Positions 12,546-22,735 of a stretch of 64,000 nucleotides of DNA are shown one piece after another. The DNA is from Struthio camelus. Lineage: Eukaryota; Chordata; Aves; Struthioniformes; Struthionidae. The stretch is from positions 194,736,247 through 194,800,246 of the forward strand of contig NC_090942.1 in NCBI RefSeq assembly GCF_040807025.1, read 5' to 3'. The number at the start of each line of letters is the position of its first letter. Within the stretch, counting starts at the first letter, position 1. The translations under genes and the position numbers were made by a program. The notes beneath the pieces are model-generated. The model was not told the DNA's origin and did not search any database. It saw nothing but the letters and a program-made list of their open reading frames with translations.

Positions 12546-13590
12546 GCAGTTTGCATCCTCCAGTATGAAAGGTGCTGTGTAAAAAGAAGGATGGTGTGCA
12601 AGAACTTTAAATAATCTGCCCAAGGTTTGGTGTTACAATGACATTCTGCTTTGAAGATTTTCACATCTTTCTTTTGCTTGCTTTTGTATCTGCATTCATT
12701 TTGCGTTCTTAATGACAGTAGGAGTCACTAAGGAACACAAATCTGGTATTCCCTTCTCAAGCTATGTATACTTTTAATGACTCCCAGGATACAGCAAGAG
12801 ATTGTGCATTCATTACTTTGCAGCACATGTTTTGCACTGCCATGGTGTAGCTAATTAGCTGCTGACGTATTCAGATTTCACATCTGCAGCTTTATTATCA
12901 GAATGAAAGCCACATGAATCTTCATTTTTTGTTGGTTTTTGGTGTTTTCCTTTTAATATGAGACCTTTGGACCTTCCAGATATTCTTTCTTAGGTTATTT
13001 TCCACAACTCTGTGTAAGCAATGATTGCCTGATATCTGGAAAGTTCAGAGGTATGCCACCTGTCATAGCATCTATTAGTCATCATTATGTTTCTCTGTCA
13101 CATCTTCATCAGTGCTAGGTGACTACAGCCAAGGTAAATAGAAAACATAACTGGAGAAGTAGAACGCACTGTAGTATTTATTAGTTTGATCTTTTTTGAA
13201 GATCACTCTGTCAGCAGTCGTGCCAAATAAAGGCATTTGGTTCTTTTCTTCTTTTTTTTGCCCACTTACCACTCTCAATGTTATGAAGAACTTTAACCCA
13301 AACATTTACATTCCTGCTTGCTATGGCCATTTTCAATTGTTTTCAAGCTAACACACACAGTGAGCTACTTGGCAGAAAGACTAGACAGTAAGTTTATTTT
13401 AAATAAATGCTATATACCTGTCTATTTTTAGAGAACTGTTCTCCTTGCTGTCTTAACCTGTGCCAGAAAACCATGTGAAAGACTGCATCATGATCCATTC
13501 CTTGTAGGTTCTGTCCTCTGAGGTTATTCCAGATATAAGGCTCATTGAGCTTATACTAATTCAAGATAGAAGGAAAGTGTGTGCCTTCCT

Positions 13591-13641
13591 GAAGTTGATG
13601 GCAAAGTTCCTGTTGATTTCAAGAGGGCCAGGACTTTACCC
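13591..13641 (+). repeat. Short palindromic-core repeat, copy of 'ACTCCCATTGACTTCAATGG' class
   Basis: The segment contains GATGGCAAAGTTCCTGTTGA followed by TTTCAAGAGGGCCAGGACTTTACCC. This is a decayed form of a motif widespread in turtle, crocodile and bird genomes, with a CCCATTGACTTCAATGGG core and a 3' 'gccaggatttcaccc' arm. A second copy in the same orientation lies at 43624-43671. I do not know a certain family name. Confidence 0.5.
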
Positions 13642-14062
13642 AGAGAGATTTGGCATTGGCTTCGCTGGAGAAGTGTCAACATGGACTGCTCTGATAAGAT
13701 TCTTACTTAGTCAGTGCCAAAGCATCCACCCACTCTATGTCCAAACAAGGGAAAAATCCAGATGGTGTCACATCACATTGCCATCCAGATTCATTTCAAA
13801 AGAGTTTTAGAGCCAAGTTTGGTCAATATGTGTAATATGTTTGACTCTACATTTTCTGTAATGCTCTAGTAGGCAGGTCCTAGGATAGATACCATGATTA
13901 ACAGGATATGCATAACTGTTATCCTCAGCTGAGGCAACGAGATGAAGGACTCAGTAGGAGCCCTCCCTCCCTCCTGGTCTGGGTGAAAGACATCACAGGT
14001 AAGCAGAACAGGAGAGTCTATTGTCTGAATTTGAGAAGTAAAGTCTTCCACTCTTTCCTCCA

Positions 14063-14078
14063 CCCCCCCACCCCCCCC
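14063..14078. repeat. C-run block (C7 A C8)
   Basis: Seven C, one A, then eight C. The minus strand is G8-T-G7, which could fold as a G-quadruplex. It is short simple sequence with no neighbouring element to explain it. Confidence 0.8.
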
Positions 14079-14667
14079 AACTATTGAAGAGTGTATCCTA
14101 TAGGGCTATGGTTTTCCGAACCAGAGAAGGTCTGCTCCTAAGGAAGCTAGGGCTGCCTAAACCTGCCCCTGGACAGAAATAGAAACAAGAGCTTAGGCAA
14201 GTCACTGGTGGCAATAAATAAGTAAGTTCATGTCCTTCAGCTCCTTCAAGCAAGACCTAAAAGCGAACCCAGGGGAATATAATAAGAAGCTCAAGGCTGA
14301 GAAATTCTGGGGTGATAGAGATGTGCGTTTCACTTTATACCACTGTCCTCATTGCCTCTGGAGGAAAATATATATTCCTCTGAGTAGAAGGATAAGTCTG
14401 GAGCCCTTTCAGACCAGTGTTGATTTTTCTTTATTGTTTAACTGAACCTAAACATAATTACAATCAAATTACAAGTGATTTGAGTTGAATAAGGGGTTTT
14501 AAAACATACAAATGAACAAGATTTGTCTTAGATCTGTAGTCCTTGATGAAAGCCTACTTGTATTTTTTTCAGTCTCATTATATTTTATTATAATATAGAA
14601 GAAAATAAAGAGGTCTTCCTGGAACTTCATTTTAACTCATATAAATTACCTTAAGAAACTTCATGGA

Positions 14668-14757
14668 GCAGATCCTGCTTTACCTTAATCTGGAGCAAAT
14701 CCAAAGCAACTCCATTCATTCTAATCGAGCTCTTTTAAAGGAGATCAGAGCTCAGCC
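14668..14757 (+). repeat. Short palindromic-core repeat, 'GTAAAT...GGAGTAACTCCATTGA' class
   Basis: GCAGATCCTGCTTTACCTTA, ATCTGGAGCAAATCC, CAAAGCAACTCCATTCATTC and a distal GGAGATCAGAGCTCAGCC match, in order, the consensus arms of an interspersed repeat common in sauropsid genomes ('gatcctgctctcagttacac', 'aatccagagtaactccattga', 'gagatcagaatctggcc'). The copy is substituted and indel-bearing. Related copies are at 40316-40382, 49688-49750 and 60079-60172. Confidence 0.4.
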
Positions 14758-17700
14758 TTCCAGCACCAGTGTTTAAACTGCAGTCAAAGCAAATTCAGAC
14801 TGCACTGAAAGCTTCAGTGTTATTGGAAATTTTCCATATCTTTTATTGTCTGCGTGCAAAATAGATCTCTGTGTTTCCAACTGTTAATCATTTCTATTTT
14901 GTAAGAATGCTCTGCGTGTAATTAAATATTTTAATAACTTTTTGGAAGCAAACCTTAATATTTACTATTAAGACATGGTGTGTGCTAAGGATGCTCATAT
15001 GTTAAATCTAGTATAACTGTGTTGCTGTTAATACTCCTAGAACTGTCTGCAGCATCTTTTTGTAGCACTCATGGCCTGAGGGACGGAAAGTCCTCTATTG
15101 GCTAAAGCAATACATCTTTCAGCCTTGGATATTGGCCAAAGGCTACATACCCGGGTGATTAATATGTTAGTTGCATTTTTAGAAGGTAGAAAATTCCCCT
15201 TCTGCTGAGCTTGTACTCTTGCTGACATTACTATTTTCCAACTCTATGACTGTTGGTTATGGTTTTCCATTTTTCTATAGCAAAAACAAAACAAAGCAAA
15301 ACGTCACTCAGACATATCACGACATATTTAATACAGCCAAATTATCTTAGGTAGAAGGATAGGTCTGTCATTTTATTACACTATGGGAACATAGAATTCC
15401 TGTTACACACTAGAAAGGCATTCCGCTTATTGTCTTTGAAACCAGATTTTCAGAAACAAGCAAAGACTTTCCACGTTCCATCTCTCAGGCTTTTACTAGT
15501 GAGCAAACCCTCCATTAAAACTCCTACACCCTTAAAATCTCTAAAGAAGTGAGGGAACGAAAATCGTTATTGCAAACCTCTGTCTTGATTGTTTGTGGGG
15601 CTGCGCTTATCCCTTTTTATCAGTAATGTGCACCCAGATCTGCAGCTGGACATGTAATACATTTTTTGCCAGCAGTTCCAGCTACTACCAGAACCTAACC
15701 TTACCTTATACCCATCTGCAGACACTTCATGGGCCCATATAAACTTGTGCTTCATATTTGCCCTGCAGATACTTATTTTCTCTCCTGAGGAGTTAGAATG
15801 TTACCACTTTGCAAAAAAGTTTCTTCTCATACTGTTCATGAGCTGCCACAGTTCTTTTTTTAGCAAGGAGAAGACTCAGTATTTCTGGTACACTCAATTG
15901 TTTTAGAATAAACTTGCTTAACATTGTGTGTGATTTCTTTGTTTTGGTAAAACATGTAATAACACTTATTATCATTTCAAGCTTTGAAGAGACATTTTTT
16001 CCATAGTCTAGGTCTTTCCATATTTTGGAAACAAACGATAAGAGGTGTGTTTTGCTCATTTTCTTATTTCTGATCTCTCAAGGTGGGAGTCATATTACTT
16101 ACTTTTAAATGCACACATACACACCTCAAATAGTTGTCTAGAGGCTGTGTATAATCTGTGGAGAGAAATGGGTACACCAGGGTCGTGAGTCATCTGACCA
16201 CCTGGCCCAGGCAGGTCTTTTCCTCTTTGACTATGAAGGGAACCTGGAAGGACTAGCACAGAGGTAGACACCCGCATTATAGACCTCTGAAGTCTGGTGA
16301 GATGGATCTCACATTTGGCCTTCTCTTCACTTTTACTCTTGTAAGTCTTCATCACCTTTATTACTGGATAGCAATCCAGATAACTGTGGCCTGCTCTGTC
16401 CCTGGTTGTGGCTGCAACAGAAAACTTAACAGGACCAGGGCAGGAATGCAGCACATGAACATCTATGCTGTTAATGAATAATGCACTCCCCAGCCCAAGG
16501 CTGGCCCTGCTGACTAGCACTCTCCCAACCAATTTTGAGGCATATCTCGGGAAACAGCACGGGCCAAGGATTGTTCCCAACAGGGGGCGCTGATGAGACC
16601 TTTTGGTTTGAAAGAGGAAGAGACTGTAGCCCTACGGATACCAACTATGTCATCCCAGTTGTCATCATGGCCACAGAATAGTTCCAGCACTTTCTTATTT
16701 ACCAGCATATATGTAGCCGTTGTGTCTCATCCTGTAAGTATAAATGTAGTTGTTCATTTCAGCCATTAGACAACAGCTCTTTTCTAGCACAATGTTTTAT
16801 CCATTACATTTTGTCAGGCTGAATACTTCTTTTCCTAACTTCATTTTTATTTTCATATGTGAAATGTTTTGGATTAGCTAGATATTTGCTGACATCTCTG
16901 TAGGAGGTGGTAAATTGTTGACATTAAATATCAAGACAATTATTTTTGCTTATGGAACGTTATCTAATGTCTATTGCAGCACAGCAGCACTGTTTTTCTG
17001 TAGGAGTATTGTCACTTTTGATAAAGCACCCTAGTGATTTATTTTTCAGTATGGCATCTGGCTCTTTTCTTTCATATTTTGGGTTTATATAACATATGCA
17101 CAAGCATGATTTATCTGTATTCCATGTTTTGAGGGAAAGCAAGTGTCCATGTTTTTCTAGCTTATTCTTTATTTATACCTTTAATTTTTTTCCTCTTTCA
17201 TGAAGGAGCAGTGCTTCAGCATTTTGCTTTTTATTGATTTGCTATTTATCCTTTTTTCCCTTGTCTTCTGATATAACTGGGCTTCAGGAATAGGAAAGAC
17301 TATGAGCAGATCTGCTCATAAAGTGCCGTCTGTCAGCACTTTAAAAACCTAGATCTGGACCATTGTCTATTTGTTCCAAAGCTTTCAGAAGCTCTTTCCA
17401 CGGTGTTGGAGATAAATTGACAGTCTGAAATCCTTGGATGAAATGACAGAAGGTCAGAGAAACATTGAGCTAAAGCCAAAGCCTTGTCAAACTAACTGGG
17501 CCTATGCTAGATCTGGGTCACATCATTAACAATGTTTGACAAGCTAAACATACTATGAATAGTCAAGTTCCAAGATACTTTAGTTCATCAAAACAGTCAC
17601 TGTTTCGGGCACAAGATCCTGTGTTAGGACTTCACGTTTGCCCATCAACTCCCATAGGGCTAGTCCCAAGCCCTTAGTGTCTCTGCAGGATCTCTGCACA

Positions 17701-18649
17701 AACCCAGCGCAGTGCAGTGCAATGTAATTGCAGATTCTATGGTACACATCTTGACCTGCAGGAGAGACAGTTTTCTTCCACTTTCCTCTCTCTTACTGTT
17801 TATTACAGCAATTTGATAAAATGCAGCAGAGCACTATCTGGATATGCAATTAAATAGGTCAACTTGTCTGAAAAAGCTGCTGAGTTCTCTAGTGATAGGA
17901 AACTGTAATCACTATTCATAAGTCTTGCAGTCTCACTCAAAGGCCTTATTTAGATCAGACAGATCTATTCTACAAAGACATGTAAAGCACTTCTCCCAAA
18001 GACTTTACAACTAGAATTTAAAGTAGGTGCAACATATTAATATAGCAAAGTAATGGAAGGTATAGGGGACGGAGAGAGGAAGAGTACCAGTGAGGTGCTT
18101 GAGAGACCACTTAGAAGAATATTTTAAATGTGTTGCCTTTCACTTGTTGTGGTCTAATGTATAAAGCCAAATTGTGCTGATACAATCTGCCATTTGTAGA
18201 GGGCAATTCACAGAAGATAGGCAGGATTGTCTTTAATTTGTTGATCCAGATGGATAACAGTCTTTCCTGGTAGCAGTCTGTGACTCTCCAGCCTTTACAT
18301 AAGGCAGCTGATCTGGGCTGCTGCCCTTCCTAGGTAGGGCAAGAACCAAAGCTGTTTTGCTTGTGAGGAAGGACAGAGAGCGTCGGGGAGAAACACTAGT
18401 GACTTATTCCTATATGCCTGTCCTACTGGAACAGGAAGACTGTGGAGGCCTATGGAAGGACATCCTTTTCCCTCCTATCATCTGTAGGCAGGCCAGGAAG
18501 CCTGGATGCATGATGTCTCCGAACTTTTCAATTTATAATGTACTCCTGAATAGTCAGTACAGTCCTTGATCATAAACAATGAGCATGGTGATAATGACGT
18601 TGAATATGAAGCATTGCTTAAGTTGTAAACGGTGCTTCTCAGAAACAGA

Positions 18650-19028
18650 TAGCCTTATATCTGGCTCATATGTTAAAGAAGCTGTGAAAACTTGGAAACA
18701 ATGCAGAGAATAGTGACAAAATCTTTTGAAGAATAGAGAAATGTCTTATAATGACAGATATAAGGGCATCCCTTTATTCATCACATACAAGACCAAAATG
18801 CAACCTACATGCCATTGTGGCAAGAAAATACTCAAGCTGTTATTATTTTTCTTGATTTAGCAGAGAAAGACATGACAAAAACCAATATCTGACTGTTAAT
18901 ACCAATCAAATTCAAGTTAAGGATAAAATATGAATTTTCATCAGCAGAAATGATTAACTGCTAGAACAAAGTAACACAAAAGCATCTACCTTTCACATCT
19001 GCAAGGGTATTTTACTTTAAGGTAAGCC
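18650..19028 (+). mobile_element. CR1 LINE 3' fragment, ancient subfamily
   Basis: The segment follows the C-terminal part of CR1 ORF2 and the start of its 3' UTR: TTGGAAACAATGCAGAGAAT followed by AGTGACAAAATC (18692 onward), then AGAGAAATGTCTTATAATGA (18736-18755), TTTAGCAGAGAAAGACATGAC (18858-18878), TTCAAGTTAAGGATAAAATA (18910-18929) and TTAACTGCTAGAACAAAGTA (18954-18973). Divergence is high, with several small deletions, so this is an old insertion. It ends two bases before the probable LTR at 19031, which suggests that the LTR landed in or beside it. Confidence 0.68.
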
Positions 19029-19030
19029 TG

Positions 19031-19622
19031 TGTGATGGACTTGTCAGAGTCCAGTACTCTCTGACCGGGTTCTTTTAGATATTCCAAGCATGTAGGGTGT
19101 AATGTTTATTATCAGATTTACTTATTTGAAGATATTTGATGTTATGCCAGAGTGCAGCTAACAGAGGCAGCGAACAGATGCAGCAGTTTGTGCAGCAGTG
19201 TCTAGGCTCTGCTTAGAACTTCGGAGAACCTTACTGGAACTTGTGAGACTTTCTGGGGACCCTCTGAGGAACTAGAGCGTGCTTGCTGCTGACAGGAAAG
19301 GAGAGCTAGGCAAGGACAGCTACAGGAGGCCTTAAATTCTCCTAGGAAGCTTTAGCTAGGTGTAGCTGCTGCTAACGAACTCCCTTGGTTGCCCCTGATT
19401 AGAAGGAGTTCGGGTCTTTGTTCCAGCTGGCTCTTGATTAGAGAGGGTCAAAAGCCCTGTGAGTCAGTGCTAGGGAGAGGACTGTATAAGAGCAAGGCCC
19501 GGAGCACAGTGAATGGAGGCAGTAGTTTGTGTAGTTGTTTGTCTAAAACAAAGGCCATCCTCTGGTTCCCTCTTATGTAGAAATAAATTCAGCTTTCTTT
19601 GCTACAGCTGTGGTCAGTCACA
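19031..19622 (+). mobile_element. Probable solo LTR of an endogenous retrovirus-like element
   Basis: The 592-bp block has LTR architecture. It begins TGTGATGGAC and ends GTCAGTCACA, an imperfect terminal inverted repeat with the TG...CA rule. A TATA box (TATAAG, 19485-19490) lies 95 bp before a polyadenylation signal (AATAAA, 19582-19587), giving a plausible short R/U5. The interior is GC-richer than its flanks and is not CR1. No primer-binding site, gag, pol or polypurine tract is seen on either side, so it would be a solo LTR left by recombination. No convincing 4-6 bp target duplication remains (GCCTG before, CTATG after). I cannot name the family. Other explanations are a non-LTR repeat or chance spacing of the signals. 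Confidence 0.62.
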
Positions 19623-21439
19623 CTATGTATTCATCCCTGAGCTTTATGGGCACATCACCCTTGCCTATCTCCTCTGAGACTTCTTCCATTGTAGGGCGTG
19701 ATTGGTCTGTCTGAGCACCAATAGAGGGGGGAGGATTGAATGGGGGGGGGGAGGGGGTCTACCATGTCTTATTTGGAAGGTTTAGCTGCATCAGCTACTA
19801 CTAGGTTCCTTCTAGTCTTACCATCTGGGACTCTGGTAAGGTTGTCTGACACCAAGAGGAGAACAGCTGGGTTTGAGGGGAGGGAAGCCAATCTGTACTG
19901 TAAGTGATCACAAGTGTCTATAGTATTCAGGGTGACATAACATATGTATCCTTCTCTTCCTCAGTGGGGCACAGGGAAGAGGAAGGAACAGGACAAGAAG
20001 TTCTTTTGTGCGGGTACTAGCTGTGCTACAGGAACAGGTGTAATTTCAGTGTTACTCGTGAGGGTGCAAGCACCTGCAGTTAAAGCATGTTTCCTGGTAT
20101 GTATGAAAACTAAATGACTGAACAGATATTTCAGGGGTATCAGATGTTTATAAGACGTGCTCATTCCCCCCTGTCAGTCATACCAGGCTACGACTGGCAT
20201 CTTGTGGAGTAATTCCAGGTTTATATTTTGAGAAGTATGACTCTCTTTCTGCATTTTGAGTACCAAGCCCATATAAAGCAACAAGTGCAAATTATGTGTG
20301 CTGCAAAACTAATTGCTGAATCAAGCCCCTCCATCCTGAAATGTATCATTGCCAAAAGACGCTCTGCCAATAATACCCATCATACTAAGAAAGTGATATG
20401 TGTCTCTGATAACAGCTATAAATATGAAGCACTATGCAATAAAGACCAGAACTCTGCTAACAAACCAGCTGAGAACAGCCCAAACAGGATGCAAGAGAGA
20501 GAGGTCATGACTTGTCATTTGTGAAATTATGTTCTACATCAGAGACAGAGGGTGGCAGAGGACTCCAGTGTACTATGCTTGCAAGTTCATTGAGGGGAGT
20601 ATCTTAAAGTTCTGATAGATAAAACTGATAAAGAAATGGTGTTCTGAGGCAATGGAAAGCATTTAGAGTTTCTACACACTCAGCAATTGAATTGAGTTGT
20701 GGCAGGTAGGAAGGGGATGAACTGTCTTGCTTTAAGAATTTCTTCAGTGTTCTTTTTCTTGCTGATATTCTCTGAAGTAATTACAATTAGAAAAGTTGAA
20801 ATTTCATAGAAGATGAAGGGAGAATCATGGTCTTTCCATCTGCATAGATAGATAGATTCCAGTATGACCCATATAAATTCTGAGTATTTACTGCAGGATT
20901 TTTCCTCTTCAGAGCATCTTGCATTCAAATAATGAAGCCCTGCAGCACTACTGTGAGACATTAAGTAAAAAGAGTTATTCACATCTCTCAGACAGTGAGT
21001 GAGCCAGATATAGGCAAAGGCTTGATCGTGGTCAGAAGGTCAGCATAAAAACTAAGATTAGGTTATCAGAGCTCCGTGTTCTCAATCCTCCTCTCAAATT
21101 TCTGCCCAATATTTCTCAATAGGTGCTACCTCCTGTGCATAGGGTTGTTTTGATGAAGTTGTCTCAGGAAGTTTAGTGAGTGCCTTGTCCTTGGGTGGAA
21201 CCAATGCTCTAGGAGTCCTCCAAAAGGATCGTGAATTGTAGGATACACAAAGGCATCCACAAGCAAAGAGCACTTGTTTCTGTTGAATCGGTGGCTTCTC
21301 TATGATTTTTAACTTAATTTGAAGTTGTACCAAGTAATCAGTCAGACTTCTTTTAGTTCTAAATGCCTCAAGTTCTGTTATCCATATCCTATTGCCAGAA
21401 ATATCAGAAATGAAGAAGATGTTTTCGGAGAATCAGTCC
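19623..21439. other. Unique non-coding stretch after the LTR
   Basis: It contains the G-run block at 19726-19757 and a (GATA)n-like trinucleate run near 20845-20857. A weak 'GGAGTAATTCCAGGTTTATA' at about 20207-20226 recalls the palindromic-core repeats but is too short to call. Open frames of 98-100 codons at 20228-20524 (plus) and 20680-20982 (minus) have no family resemblance. Confidence 0.5.
19726..19757 (+). other. Potential G-quadruplex block
   Basis: G6 at 19726-19731, G10 at 19742-19751 and G5 at 19753-19757 are separated by short spacers. Four or more tracts of at least three G are available on the plus strand. The block lies 104 bp downstream of the probable LTR end. The long G10 run may be unstable or poorly sequenced. 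Confidence 0.6.
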
Positions 21440-21677
21440 ATGGTCAAGATTATGATTTAATTGGCATAATAGAGACTGGTAGCATGGCATCCAGGACTAA
21501 AATATCAGTGTAAAAGGCAAAGGCATATAAGAGTAAAAAAGAAGAAATGTAGCTTCATATAGCTGAAATCCTGAATGTAAGAGTTAGGCAGATAGTATAA
21601 ATGTAAAGATAGGGAAAGGAAGGAACATGACAGAGGTGTTGTGATGGAGGTCTAGTCTACACCACCAAAGAAGGACA

Positions 21678-21751
21678 AGGAAGTTTATTGGCAACTAAAC
21701 ATTAGACTTGGAGGAAGTTTACTGGCAACTAACTAAACATTAGACTTTTGG
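21678..21751 (+). repeat. Tandem duplication inside the CR1 remnant
   Basis: Two near-identical copies of about 35-39 bp sit head to tail. Each contains GGAAGTTTA(T/C)TGGCAACTAA and CATTAGACTT. The second has an extra AACT, itself a four-base duplication. This is a local duplication after or during decay of the CR1 endonuclease region. Confidence 0.85.
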
Positions 21752-21991
21752 GGTTATGAGGAATTTAATTAGCCAGAAGTGCTGGGAAAGGAAAGCAGAA
21801 GTTACACAGCTGATAACAGTGACAAAAGGGTACGATCATGTTCTAGAACTGAAAGATCAAATCAAATGAGTCTGGTACACCTCAACCTAGGCAGATGAGG
21901 TTATTTCACAACCGTGAACGGCCATCTTGTGAGCTTGTGAGGGATAGGTTCAGGAAATGAAGAGTGGAAAAAGCCAAATATAGTGCCTACC

Positions 21992-22015
21992 TTTTTTTTT
22001 TTTTTTTTTTTTTTT
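21992..22015. repeat. Poly(T) run of 24
   Basis: Twenty-four consecutive T residues between the endonuclease and reverse-transcriptase parts of the old CR1, followed by TTTAAAGAG-type sequence on the minus strand as an A-run. It could be the poly(A) of a tiny antisense retrocopy or a slippage-expanded run. No retrocopy body is recognised on either side. Confidence 0.9.
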
Positions 22016-22735
22016 AAAGAGATGAATAAAGGGGCAGCTGGGGAACCATAAACTTTGGAAAAAGTCTTAAATAATTAAACTACTTAGCAATCGAATAATT
22101 TTTAACCAACCTGCTACGATAATTTTAATAAGGTTTTTAATACAGTCCCACATCACACTTTCATAAGCAAGAATAAGGAAATGTGGCCTAGAAAATACCA
22201 CTGCAGGTGGAGAGCAAAACTGGACAGCAAACTCTATACAATATTTAGTAGTGGTTCACTATCAGAAAGGAAGGATGAACAGAGCTGTGCAGTGGTCCAT
22301 CTCAGATCAAAGTTTTCATTAGTGACCTGTATAATGGACTAGAAAACAGGATTATATCATTTTGTAAATGACATGGAGTTGGGAAGGACTGCAAAGTTTG
22401 AGGAGGAGAAGATTATCGCTTAAAAAGTCTTCACAATAAGGTCCCATGAACTAAAATAAATGGGATGGATGGATTGTAATGAGGACAAACTACACCTGGG
22501 CAATAAAAGGGATAAATCCTGGATAGGGAACAACAGGCAGCTGTCCTTCAAAAAGGATCTGAGCGTCCTGGTGAACTGAATCTGAAGTTCGATCAACAAC
22601 TTTATGGCTATTGCAAGGAAACAACCATCACGCTAGGAGCTCCAAAGTGGAGTCAGGCCTGGAAGGCAAGTGAAATAATCCTTCTAAGCTGCCTAGCACT
22701 GCAAAGGAAGCGTAACTGGGAGCTAGTTTTGTGTT

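Larger units (their letters stand above)
12546..18649. other. Mostly unique non-coding stretch
   Basis: No gene is seen. The stretch holds two short palindromic-core repeats (13591-13641 and 14668-14757) and a C-rich run at 14063-14078. AT-rich stretches at 14.4-15.0 and 16.7-17.3 kb show no recognisable repeat. A 12-bp palindrome AGCTAATTAGCT (12849-12860, homeodomain-type TAATTA core) is followed closely by a CRE-like TGACGTA. The 161-codon minus-strand open frame at 16095-16580 has no detectable family and is within chance expectation. Confidence 0.55.
21440..22735 (+). mobile_element. CR1 LINE ORF2 remnant, endonuclease to reverse transcriptase
   Basis: This is the longest transposon remnant in the window. 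The 5' part carries the APE-endonuclease strand-motif region (CAAGATTATGATTTAATTGG, 21444-21463; translates to D-Y-D-L-I-G-I-I-E-T), followed near 21650-21670 by a CTAGTCTACACCACCAAAG block (CR1 'Y-R-P-P-N') and at about 21751-21785 GGGGTTATGAGGAATTTAAT (CR1 'GDFN'). After a 24-T run the reverse-transcriptase region resumes: TTTAATAAGGTTTTTAATAC and AGTCCCACATCACACTTTCA (22123-22162), AGTGACCTGTATAATGGAC (22321-22339) and AATGACATGGAGTTGGGAAG (22367-22386; position of the catalytic A-D-D motif, here degraded). It then runs to the thumb region at about 22735. Large internal deletions and many stops show that it is dead. The 3' UTR is missing. Confidence 0.75.

Noticed and set aside
14180-14215. 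TTAGGCAAGTCACT as another MIR fragment
   Set aside because: Only about 14 bases match and the neighbouring MIR blocks are absent.
16095-16580. 161-codon open frame on the minus strand
   Set aside because: Its length matches the longest frame expected by chance in this much AT-rich DNA. No domain, signal peptide or family is recognisable, and composition is mixed without coding periodicity that I can see.
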